Source: Paralvinella palmiformis
Taxonomy: Eukaryota > Annelida > Polychaeta > Terebellida > Alvinellidae
Direction of reading: 5' to 3'
Assembly (NCBI GenBank): GCA_025642065.1
Contig: JAODUP010000420.1
Span: 186,001 to 250,000 of the forward strand
Length of the DNA: 64,000 nt
Shown: positions 24,301-30,200 of the stretch, piece after piece
Layout: each line of letters starts with the position of its first letter
Numbering within the stretch: position 1 is the stretch's first letter
Notes under the pieces: model-generated
Seen by the model: only the letters and a program-made list of their open reading frames with translations
What the model was told of the DNA's origin: nothing
Databases searched by the model: none
Made by a program: the position numbers and the translations under genes

Positions 24301-25851
24301 AACAATGAGCTAATAATATCCTACAGGACAGGACATACTTCCGCTATCACAGTGCTAATTCATTTTAAGGGTACAAATGAACATCTACTTTGGAAAGGAG
24401 TTAAATCCTATCCAAGCAACTAAATAATAAAACCTTTTTCTGTCTGTAAAACACTGGACATTTACTGATAGCTTGCTTAGCTAAGTGCTGCGCACAAGTG
24501 GTCTCCTACCCATACAGGGGAAAACCTGTGTTTATTTTTATATGCAAATGTGTAAGTTTGATGGCTACAGATTTGTTTTAGGATAATATCAATATAAACT
24601 ATATATATCTAGATACTTCTTTTGGACTTGTATCCCAAAAGAAATAGTTTACTATAACATGTTTTTAACAAAATCCAGACACACCAGAAGCATGACCATG
24701 ATATTAAACTGGATCAGCACTCAAAATATAAATGCTATACCTCAGAGTATCTGCCACACACATGAATGTTCTGATAGACTAGTGATTAGATCATTGCATT
24801 ACCCTGCAAATTGTGGGTTCAAACCTGGCTCATACCTGTGTTTGTTTTACTATGCAGACACACATCAGCCAGATGTTCCATGTATGACCAACATAGAGGC
24901 TAAACAACTGAACTGAATTGTACCACATACAACTGTGAATAAAATGTCAGAGCAGTAATTAATGAAGGACAGGACTAATCCCGGTTAAAATTTGTATAAA
25001 AGGCTTAATTTACTACATAATCAACTAATCATTGTATTTTCAACATAAAACAGTTACATTTACAACCAAATATCAGTTGATCTGACATTGAAACGGGATC
25101 TGCTTCCTCAGATTGGGAAGGAAATACTTTCTAACCAATCATTTTAGAAATGGATTTTGCCTAATGACATCTCCTATCTGCTGAATTGTAAACCTAGTAT
25201 CAGGAAAATACCTGCTTTATGAGTTTATGCCATAAAAGTTAAATGAATCAGATTGCAACAGAAGTGGTTTACATGTCTTTGGGGGATGTGTATTTACATT
25301 TATAGCAAATGAATGCAAATAAACATTTCAATTGTCATTACTTATGATTATAAAATGTGATACTACTTGCATCACCATATATATATGCTTCCAACGTTAG
25401 TGTACTGTAACTTGAGTACTCAGTAAGCAGATTTCGGATTTGTGTCAACAGCTTTCGTCAGTTTCGATGGGTAGTCTATGGCAATCTAATAGTTTGATAA
25501 ATTTAATACCTTAGTTGGCCATAAATTCTGTTGGAAATGGTGTTTTGGTTATTTATCTTTAAAGAGCAGAGGACAAGTTCAATTGATCGAGTGTCGATCA
25601 AGAAAAATCGAAGAATTTTGACAGCTAAATCTACGCCGATTGCAACCTGCAAGCAACATCAATTCAAACCAACTAAATAATACCTCATCTGATTCGCCGA
25701 ATATTTCCCTAAACGACCTTAGACCACGGTGTATGTTAGCTATGAGTTTTATTGACGGATCGTCGTCATTTTGTACTTCATCTCGACCGTAGCCGACTCC
25801 CAAACGGCCAAATCTGTGACCTGGTCGACCGGGAAATCTCAACCGCGCCAT
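232..25851 (-). CDS. KMT2A: KMT2A/MLL/Trithorax-type histone H3K4 methyltransferase, N-terminal ~1,959 residues, 19 exons, continues off left edge
   Basis: Orthologue of vertebrate KMT2A/KMT2B and Drosophila Trithorax, the large nuclear scaffold and catalytic subunit that methylates histone H3 lysine 4 at promoters. I joined 19 exons with consensus GT/AG borders and continuous phase: 25684-25851, 21884-23474, 18971-19270, 16458-16928, 15129-15572, 13289-13541, 12705-12752, 11943-12282, 11364-11453, 10828-10938, 8624-8761, 8389-8481, 8033-8153, 6523-6636, 5164-5351, 3631-4710, 1175-1288, 808-881, 232-371 (5,878 nt). Order: menin motif (4-11), FxGF motif (~58-61), AT-hook-like motifs (~180, ~277, ~291), nuclear-receptor-type finger (641-703), pre-CXXC block, CXXC (1058-1096), GRPP array (1159-1178), PHD1-3 (~1257-1450), bromodomain halves (~1456-1478 and ~1830-1910). 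The last exon ends mid-codon at donor 230-231, so extended PHD, FYRN, FYRC and SET must lie outside. The start ATG at 25849-25851 has a strong AAGATGG context. Whether the lineage has one or two KMT2A/B genes cannot be told here. Confidence 0.95.
808..881 (-). CDS. KMT2A: KMT2A exon 18: end of bromodomain
   Basis: Encodes QMERCFPWFNVNTSRLW then LHNQNLPE, aligning with MLL1 QMERVFPWFSVKKSRFW. Ends phase 2 at GA|GTATGT. Confidence 0.94.
1175..1288 (-). CDS. KMT2A: KMT2A exon 17: bromodomain helices
   Basis: Residues 1851-1888, phase 0. SEFADDIVRIIQYNINRETE and IRKANITVRSIFMK match MLL1 LEFSDDIVKIIQAAIN and KKANSMVKSFF. The exon is too short to give a long open frame; it is supported by alignment and splice sites TTTCAG and GTAAGT. 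Confidence 0.94.
2895..3000. repeat. Short foldback element
   Basis: ATACTCGTGTATAAGTCG near 2901 is mirrored by CGACTTATACACG and CGCGAGTAT near 2958-2990, giving an imperfect inverted repeat of ~100 bp. A similar GTGTATAACACGCAC-type foldback lies at 21090-21200. These look like small non-autonomous DNA transposons; the family is not identified. Confidence 0.5.
3097..3260 (+). repeat. TTAA-bordered dispersed repeat, copy 1
   Basis: Starts TTAAAGGGACAGTCCATC. It shares a long imperfect match, including GGAAATAATCCAAATTA and CATTATGGC, with 54585-54751 in the opposite orientation. Repeat identity is seen directly; its class is unknown. Confidence 0.6.
3445..3530. repeat. Repeat tail with GATG microsatellite
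   Basis: (GATG)n followed by AATGTTGTTTAACGACACAT and GGCCATTCAGTGCCCT. The TTTAACGACAC string is common in molluscan interspersed repeats in my experience. The call rests on this one stretch. Confidence 0.35.
3631..4710 (-). CDS. KMT2A: KMT2A exon 16: 1,080-bp exon, large bromodomain loop insertion
   Basis: Residues 1491-1850 in one exon, phase 0 at both ends, acceptor TTGTTTAG|ATTCAA. About 330 residues are acidic, Ser/Thr/Asp/Gln rich and without a recognised domain. They include a proline-directed block (KHPRKRSPESDSSSTDSVPS). The last 25 residues, REFYAIKKKVQVKGYKKV, align with the short block before helix A of the MLL bromodomain. The exon therefore sits inside the bromodomain fold, in the ZA loop. 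The coding frame is open throughout. Confidence 0.92.
5164..5351 (-). CDS. KMT2A: KMT2A exon 15: end of PHD3 and first bromodomain helix
   Basis: Residues 1428-1490, ends phase 0. DEIYQILSYLPEEIDFTCQI closes PHD3 (MLL1 has DEMYEILSNLPE). PAPWLKSVEQEMQSGFNIII aligns with the first (Z) helix of the MLL bromodomain. Confidence 0.95.
6523..6636 (-). CDS. KMT2A: KMT2A exon 14: PHD finger 3
   Basis: Residues 1390-1427, phase 1 at both ends. NYCPICHRCYTDDDWDCKMV then QCAACNCWVHDKCENISG gives the Cys4-His-Cys3 pattern of PHD3, the H3K4me3-binding finger in vertebrate MLL1. Confidence 0.96.
6637..8032. other. KMT2A intron 13 (between exons 13 and 14)
   Basis: AT-rich intron of 1.4 kb. I saw no coding frame, repeat family or structured element that I can name. 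Confidence 0.5.
8033..8153 (-). CDS. KMT2A: KMT2A exon 13: PHD2/PHD3 junction
   Basis: Residues 1350-1389, ends phase 1. LCPKCVRCKSCGATTPG and YDFSLCHNCGLLRDKG match MLL1 (CVRCKSCGSTTPG, HDFSLCHDC). Confidence 0.96.
8389..8481 (-). CDS. KMT2A: KMT2A exon 12: PHD finger 2
   Basis: Residues 1319-1349, phase 0: LLTCQKCQDLYHPMCLGPNY followed by PTKPSRSRHIW, matching MLL1 PHD2 (CLGPNYPTKP is shared). The reading frame is short, but position and both splice sites fit. Confidence 0.95.
8624..8761 (-). CDS. KMT2A: KMT2A exon 11: PHD1 core and PHD2 start
   Basis: Residues 1273-1318, phase 0. VYCNVCCEPFHNFCLEEQER and ENWVCRRCQSCHVCGHPKN are near-identical to MLL1 PHD1 and the PHD1/PHD2 junction. The exon reaches donor AAAAAT|GTAAGT. 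Confidence 0.96.
8762..10827. other. KMT2A intron 10 (between exons 10 and 11)
   Basis: 2.1 kb, AT-rich, with a CAT/ATG microsatellite near 8818-8842. Open frames at 8633-9078 (antisense over exon 11) and 9932-10270 have no recognisable content. Confidence 0.5.
10828..10938 (-). CDS. KMT2A: KMT2A exon 10: start of PHD finger 1
   Basis: Residues 1236-1272, phase 0. GGVALMSSVP-like sequence (here RGVALMSSVPICLRTVCLLC) matches the conserved entry into the MLL PHD1 region. It supplies the first zinc ligands CLLC. Confidence 0.94.
11364..11453 (-). CDS. KMT2A: KMT2A exon 9
   Basis: Residues 1206-1235, phase 0 to 0: RRLLDGRPLRPRKKWPSV then THLIKLDFK. HLIKLDFK followed by EN in the next exon corresponds to HRIRVDFKED just upstream of PHD1 in vertebrate MLL1. 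Confidence 0.88.
11943..12282 (-). CDS. KMT2A: KMT2A exon 8: end of CXXC finger and GRPP array
   Basis: Residues 1092-1205, ending phase 0. It opens QNRICLNPISRG, giving the eighth CXXC cysteine (1096). A basic stretch (KRHVFLNQKKR) and SPVKHQLSPRSP follow. At 1159-1178 there is a run of GRPV followed by four GRPP units, which are AT-hook cores. The run is encoded by a 12-bp tandem repeat at 12022-12080. Confidence 0.93.
12022..12080 (-). repeat. In-frame 12-bp tandem repeat encoding GRPP units
   Basis: Repeats of GGCGGCCTACCC-like units (read on the plus strand) inside KMT2A exon 8. Each unit encodes Gly-Arg-Pro-Pro on the minus strand. It is locally GC-rich in an AT-rich setting. Confidence 0.9.
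12705..12752 (-). CDS. KMT2A: KMT2A exon 7: 48-bp micro-exon of the CXXC finger
   Basis: Encodes RDMKKYGGSGTTKKAC (1076-1091) between TTTGTAG|AGA and CA|GTAAGT. It supplies the K(F/Y)GG motif, which in MLL1 lies in the DNA-contacting loop, and the seventh zinc cysteine. Its phase (2 to 2) fits both neighbours exactly. Confidence 0.93.
12880..13028 (-). repeat. tRNA-derived SINE, degraded copy
   Basis: On the minus strand it reads from a tRNA-like head (GGTCCAAATGGTAGCCTGTTGG) to the shared body GAAGGTTGTTTCATCTTTGAC and TTCATTACCTTTGGAGGT, as in the copies at 32297 and 41972. It lies in the intron before KMT2A exon 7. Confidence 0.75.
13289..13541 (-). CDS. KMT2A: KMT2A exon 6: start of CXXC zinc finger
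   Basis: Residues 992-1075, ending phase 2 inside the finger. Acidic SPDSDDLSLDEI leads into RCGKCAACLAPNCRHCISCR, the first six cysteines of an unmethylated-CpG-binding CXXC domain. The third-to-fourth cysteine spacing is four residues, one fewer than in human MLL1. Confidence 0.94.
13542..15128. other. KMT2A intron between exons 5 and 6
   Basis: 1.6 kb of AT-rich intron. No gene, named repeat or strong structure seen. Confidence 0.5.
15129..15572 (-). CDS. KMT2A: KMT2A exon 5: pre-CXXC conserved block
   Basis: Residues 844-991, phase 1 at both ends, from acceptor TCCACAG|CTTCC. After an acidic segment (ELDFDLAALDEAAMTAFLSP) it carries GPRIKHVCRRAAVALGR, almost identical to the block just before the CXXC finger of vertebrate MLL1, and then TLSALPLQEKERLLEEE. 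In mammals this region helps recruit the PAF complex. That role is known for the family and not shown here. Confidence 0.94.
15573..16457. other. KMT2A intron between exons 4 and 5
   Basis: Contains a short (CA)n/(GA)n microsatellite at 15865-15905 and a (GT)n run near 16195. Nothing else recognised. Confidence 0.5.
16458..16928 (-). CDS. KMT2A: KMT2A exon 4: second half of nuclear-receptor-type zinc finger
   Basis: Residues 687-843, phase 1 at both ends. It opens GNCEINYRGLHKMCVACRYQ, supplying cysteines 689, 700 and 703 (plus 708) to complete a C-x5-C-x10-C-x2-C second finger with Cys683 of the previous exon. The C-terminal extension KNMTPIIRRLKQKGLRWDD follows. The remainder is a low-complexity Ser/Thr/Lys-rich linker ending GGMGCKPG. 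Confidence 0.92.
17858..18665. mobile_element. hAT-like MITE, 808 bp
   Basis: Ends are CAGGAATGGGGTCAAATACA at the left and, inverted, CAGGTATGGGGTCAAATACA at the right. They are flanked by GATGTATG and GATGTACG (8-bp target duplication, 7 of 8 identical). Both ends are filled with GTATTTG/CAAATAC repeats forming long imperfect subterminal inverted repeats. There is no transposase frame inside, so the element is non-autonomous. CAG ends and 8-bp duplications are typical of hAT elements. It lies in the KMT2A intron between exons 3 and 4. Confidence 0.82.
18971..19270 (-). CDS. KMT2A: KMT2A exon 3: first half of nuclear-receptor-type zinc finger
   Basis: Residues 587-686, phase 1 at both ends. 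After a Ser/Gln-rich stretch, it encodes HACIVCGHPNYKCH, then YGCQSCIRFFYRK, then ICSNG. Cysteines fall at 641, 644, 660, 663 and 683, with an extra one at 651. CQSCIRFFYRK resembles the P-box helix of nuclear receptor DNA-binding domains. A variant of this domain is known in Drosophila Trithorax and is absent from vertebrate MLL1. The splice site falls inside the second finger. Confidence 0.92.
19271..21883. other. KMT2A intron between exons 2 and 3
   Basis: 2.6 kb. A hAT-like end CAGGGTTGGGCGTTTTACTG starts near 20813, but its partner was not found. A GTGTATAACACGCAC foldback lies at 21090-21200. Open frames at 20106-20606 and 21430-21762 show no family. Confidence 0.5.
21884..23474 (-). 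CDS. KMT2A: KMT2A exon 2: LEDGF-type motif and AT hooks
   Basis: Residues 57 to 587 (1,591 nt, ends phase 1). The acceptor is TTGCAG|GAAGAG. An ATG-initiated frame starting at 23480 would include two intronic codons, so it is not used. The exon opens EEFYGFSDREV, continuing SDE of exon 1 and matching the acidic FxGF motif that binds the LEDGF/p75 IBD in vertebrate MLL1. Basic AT-hook-like cores follow: RGRPP near 180, RGRPRK near 277, VGRPR near 291. The segment DVTVAKQILEKARHKRG and the later KQFIIPVKS...RRFLDED-type segment both match blocks between the MLL1 AT hooks and its serine-rich region. The rest is basic, Ser/Arg/Lys rich and probably disordered. Confidence 0.94.
23475..25683. other. 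KMT2A intron 1
   Basis: 2.2 kb between the first two coding exons, AT-rich. It contains a possible second type of tRNA-headed SINE at 24770-24870 and otherwise nothing I recognise. Confidence 0.5.
24770..24870 (+). repeat. Possible second tRNA-headed SINE
   Basis: GACTAGTGATTAGATCATTG followed ~30 bp later by GTGGGTTCAAACCTGG resembles RNA polymerase III A and B boxes. The tail differs from the other SINEs here. Only one copy was found, so the family is uncertain. Confidence 0.4.
25684..25851 (-). CDS. KMT2A: KMT2A exon 1: start codon and menin-binding motif
   Basis: Residues 1-56, ending in phase 0 at donor GAG|GTATTA. The protein opens MARLRFPGRPG. The RFPxRP core matches the menin-binding motif at the extreme N terminus of vertebrate MLL1. 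It closes with GLRSFREIFGESDE, matching the conserved block RFRAVFGES of MLL1. Both matches support this as the true start. Confidence 0.92.
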
Positions 25852-26761
25852 CTTGGTTTCTGCAATGCCCGAAGTGAATTGTAGAGGTCGCTGCTGTAGA
25901 TATATACAATATATATTCCCTTTAACTTAAAGCATTTATTACAAAGAACGCACATATTTATCACAATGGAAACACATAAATTTGTATATAAACATATTTT
26001 CAACTAATAATATCGCACGTCATTAGATCTAAGCACGAAATTAATACATTATATCGGTGATGAATCCTTAATGCTCGATCCGGGGCCACGGATGACCACT
26101 TTGAGAATGCCTGTTACCCGCCAAAATTTGATACCAACACAATAAATGCGTATTTGTTTAGTTTTTCTAAAGATATCTCGATTGATCACAAGCTTGTGAT
26201 TAAATAATTAAGTTCTTATGTTTAATAACAAACAAACTCGTGGATGACATCTCCTGGAATGCGACTAAGTTAGAATTTATTGGTTCGGTCATTTTTGTTA
26301 GTGGCAATATTTGCATAAGGAAACCACCCCCACGATTCTTCACCGCCATTGAATGACTGACTAGCTGGAACATGTCTACCTAAAATCAATAAGTTTTATT
26401 GGATTGCTTTTGTGCTCCGATAGTCAAATATTTCATTCATATGAGTTGATCACAGACGAGAGTAAGACACGAAATGCTCTTGAAACGTCCAACACGTTCG
26501 TGGGCTTTCAATGATAATGACTGTATCAAATAAATGTTTGTGATCCCGACCAATTTTGTCGAATTTGTTGTTCATCACTTGCTTTGCAAATACGTGTAGT
26601 GAGTACGGATAGTTCATGGAAGGATTAACAATATTTATGTCATAAATATGGTGAGTCATATTAGACGTCACCACACAACAAACATACCGAATAACACTGC
26701 GGATAAAATGAAGCCACATTTCCAAAGTTCATGCTGATGGCCATAAATAAATTATGAGAAA
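25852..26761. promoter_or_regulatory. Candidate divergent promoter between KMT2A and DIXDC1
   Basis: The two start codons face away from each other across 910 bp, so both promoters and 5' UTRs must fit here unless there are unseen upstream exons. The sequence around the KMT2A start reads CCAAGATGGCGCGG on the minus strand, close to the YY1 consensus that often overlaps start codons. No clear TATA box can be assigned. The assignment is inferred from layout and not from a defined motif. Confidence 0.6.
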
Positions 26762-27274
26762 ATGTCTGACAGTGGTTATTCACCATCTGAAAGGTGTGAT
26801 AATCCATACTGGATACAGGTGGAAAATCACATGACCATTGAAGAAGGATTCGCGAAGCAAAGTCTGCATTGTTATGCTGACAGATGTCGTGCTGTTAGTG
26901 GAAACATCATTAAAATGGCATCCAGTAGTGGAAAAGAGAGTCCTCATAATCGTCTGGTTAACGGATTAACTGGCCCTCTGGATAATAGTCCTACGCTTAA
27001 GAGTGGATCTCACATATCAACAGAACAGGTTATTGTCCAAGAAAGTAAGCAGAGTAGATGTGTACCATTGTCTAAATCGGTTATTTCTCTCGGCCATTCC
27101 GGGAATATGTGTTTTCATCCACAAAATGATATGGATCATTCTCTCGGTGTTTCTGACATTGAGCGGGATCAAAGCAGGTTGCCTTTCGGCTTTGGTGGCT
27201 GGAGTCCCATCAAAACGTTACCAGAAATGACTGAAGTTAAAAAATCGAATGAACACGAAGACATCAGAAGAAAG
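26762..27274 (+). CDS. DIXDC1: DIXDC1 alternative first exon A (171-residue N-terminal extension)
   Basis: An open frame from ATG (context GAAAATGT) through 171 codons to AAG|GTATAG, phase 0, the phase needed by the CH exon. It carries no recognised domain: Ser/His rich, with [11 protein letters not shown] near the start. It ends EDIRRK, and the other first exon ends SARK. Reading past the donor gives one valine and a stop, as expected at an exon edge. It is closest to the divergent promoter. Use as a first exon is inferred. Confidence 0.78.
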
Positions 27275-30200
27275 GTATAGTCTAATGTTTACATTAGACC
27301 TCTAAAGCTTAATCATATACATTACTTCGTTGAAGCAAACATTAATCATTATTTCTAATTATACTTATAAACTCTTATCTTAAAAATTTAATATCAGATA
27401 ACTGGTATTCGCACGGCGATAGTTAATTTTAGTCTACATTTTGCAGCTTAGGCTTAGAGTTTATGTAGGGACAACTCCGACGAATTAATAAATGCATTCG
27501 GTCGTTACATGATTTGGGGAGAGGGGAATATTTAGTAAATAGTTAAACTGGTAATCGTATTCAGTCTGAACTTTTTTAGAGTCTGCAATTAATACTTTAC
27601 TTGTGGTTATATTATAAAACTAACGTAACAACTTATTTTAGTAACCATTAACCGAAATACAAGAATGTATTTATGTTTTGCTCTGCATGAGTAAATTAAC
27701 AGTTTTGAGGGTATACTTCCGGTCAAGCATTGACAGTGGGAACACCTGTTTACCGATTCAAATTTGGCCGGGAAACATTCTTTACTCTAATTAACATAAT
27801 AATATCGCTTGGTATGGGTTAAATGTGTGAACATAATAAATTCATGTTCCGGTGTCTATCCGCGATTAATCTATAAATCCCAGGTTAGCCAGTGAATCCC
27901 TCGTATTACACCATAAAGTAGTTTTAGAATCGATACGTCTAGTCTCGAGATCTGGTAGAATCTCATCGTTATCAATGATTCTGCGTTCATTAAATGATTT
28001 ATAAACAATTTTTCTGTGTTTACGGATCCAGTATAAACTTATTAGCCTACATATTATTAGAGGAAGGATAGTTCTTAGTAATTTGACCCCACGGGTTTAT
28101 AATTTTAGCGCCAGTTCATTTTTCACGTTTCTGACGAGTACGGTCTAGCTCTAGACTACTTGGAGTTGGAGTGAAGGGGTCCGTGCCAGAGACTGATTTT
28201 TAAAAAATCGTCTGGAGATATACTCTAATAGTTTTATTCCAACATAATTCTCACCTTTTTTAGTAAAATCTGTCATGATGTAAGGTTATGCATTTCCTAG
28301 TGTTTGCCTCATTCAGTCGTGCACCAAACTGTGACTCTGAGCAGTTCTTAACTTCTTAGACTTGGGAGATAGGCCATACATGTTCACACATTTAACCAAC
28401 TACCAAGGTAGCATGGATGATGGAATTCACTTGTAAGATATTTATGGAGGTTATTTGTTGTCATGGCAACAAGTCGGGATTTTCCTGAAATGATAATGTC
28501 TCAGGAAAGTGAAGAGTCGGCTCGAAAGGTAGGAATGATTCGCATTTCATATGATGTCAACCATTTGACAATGATTTGTATACCTAGTAACCTACTATAT
28601 TTTTCTTGAATTGAACTTGTCGAGACTGATCAGATACCGTATAACTCACACACTCCGTGCCTCATCACTGTTTCTGTGTTGGCCGCTCCATTTATCTTTG
28701 ACCTGAATGTGATTTTATTTCTATGAACTAAGTAAGTGTTTCTCTGCCCAATAAATGGCAATATAGTTTTTTATTATTTAAACTTATCAATTATATTTTA
28801 TCATACGCATGATTTAGGAATGTTATACCAATATATTAGTCTAAATATATTAATATTGGTCAGAAACGACAGGCCTGTGACTTGGGTATGATAAACTACA
28901 TGGCATCGTGTTATATACCAAGTGTGCACTGATGAATAACATTTAGCAGTTTGCTTATCTCATTAAATATTATGGTAATTCTACCCACTAGACAAATATT
29001 GGATATAGCAAGGTTTAGATATTGTGCTTTTTGGTAATTTAAAATAATTATTTTATCGGTTTTACTTTAGAAACAGTTAGTGTGTGCATTTATGAAGCTT
29101 AATCTTATATAATATGACCTAAGTACCCTATAATAAAATCAGCGGGCTGCACAGAAATTCGTGAGCTTGGTTTGTAGTTTGACAGTGTTACAGCATACAC
29201 ATTTTGCTGAGGGATCACCTCTGTTGTCTCGCAGTAACAGTGTGGATGCCTATGCCTGGTCTTTTCGAAGACTGTCTATGGCATGCCAGATCATTGGGTG
29301 AGCATGTCAGATAAGTTTGGCGTGGGCATTATTCCAGCTTTCATATACGTTGTTGGTTCGAGATCCATTCACTAGTGTGATGTCATGGACATTCCAGAGT
29401 TCTGGAGGGTGCCACACTGGTCTAGCGGTAGCATCTTGGAGCACAGATCAGTATCACCTGTGTTTGAATCTCAACTTGGGCATATCTGAAGGTTGTTTCA
29501 TCTTTGACTTCGCTTCATTACCTTTGGGGGTCACTCGACCCATTTAGTTTACCATGTGCACCAAAGTGGTCATAAAATACCAATGATCTTCCAGGGTTCT
29601 GGAGCAAAGGTTGGAGGCAATCAGCACATCCTGATGGGAGGATCATGAGTGTGTGGGACAATATGTATCACTGTCTGGATCTCAATATCCATGGTCACTG
29701 CTCCCTTGCAGGAAAAGGAAGCCCTGTTGGAGCATTCCCATTGCACTCTGGACTTAGAGGTGTTCTTTTTGGTGTACATATATCATGAGTGTAGAAGCTT
29801 TTGACCGCCCTTGTGATTTCCTATAATTTCCATGGTTGTCATAAGAATGAATGATTAACAGACTAGACCCTAACCATATTTATAGCACTCCATGTGACAC
29901 TTGCTACTTGTACCTTCTTTTGGTTCAATTATTGATCATGGAATTTGAATAGCTACACTGGAGGATTCTCAATTACATTTATCAAATCAGTAGCTATGAT
30001 CGTACAATTTATAAATATTACTAATTACCATCAGGCTCTTCAATTATATTATTTCATGATTCACTGAAGGCTCCCCAGTTCTTTCATTATATTGTTAATT
30101 ACTATTCTTTCATTATATTGTTAATTACTATCTCTGTGGAGGTTGAACAAAGTAAATATATTATTCTATTATTTAAGTCTTCCCAATTGCATTAATCTCT

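Noticed and set aside
26450..26725. 91-codon minus-strand frame in the divergent promoter
   Set aside because: No similarity seen, it overlaps the DIXDC1 5' side, and there are no supporting splice sites or motifs.
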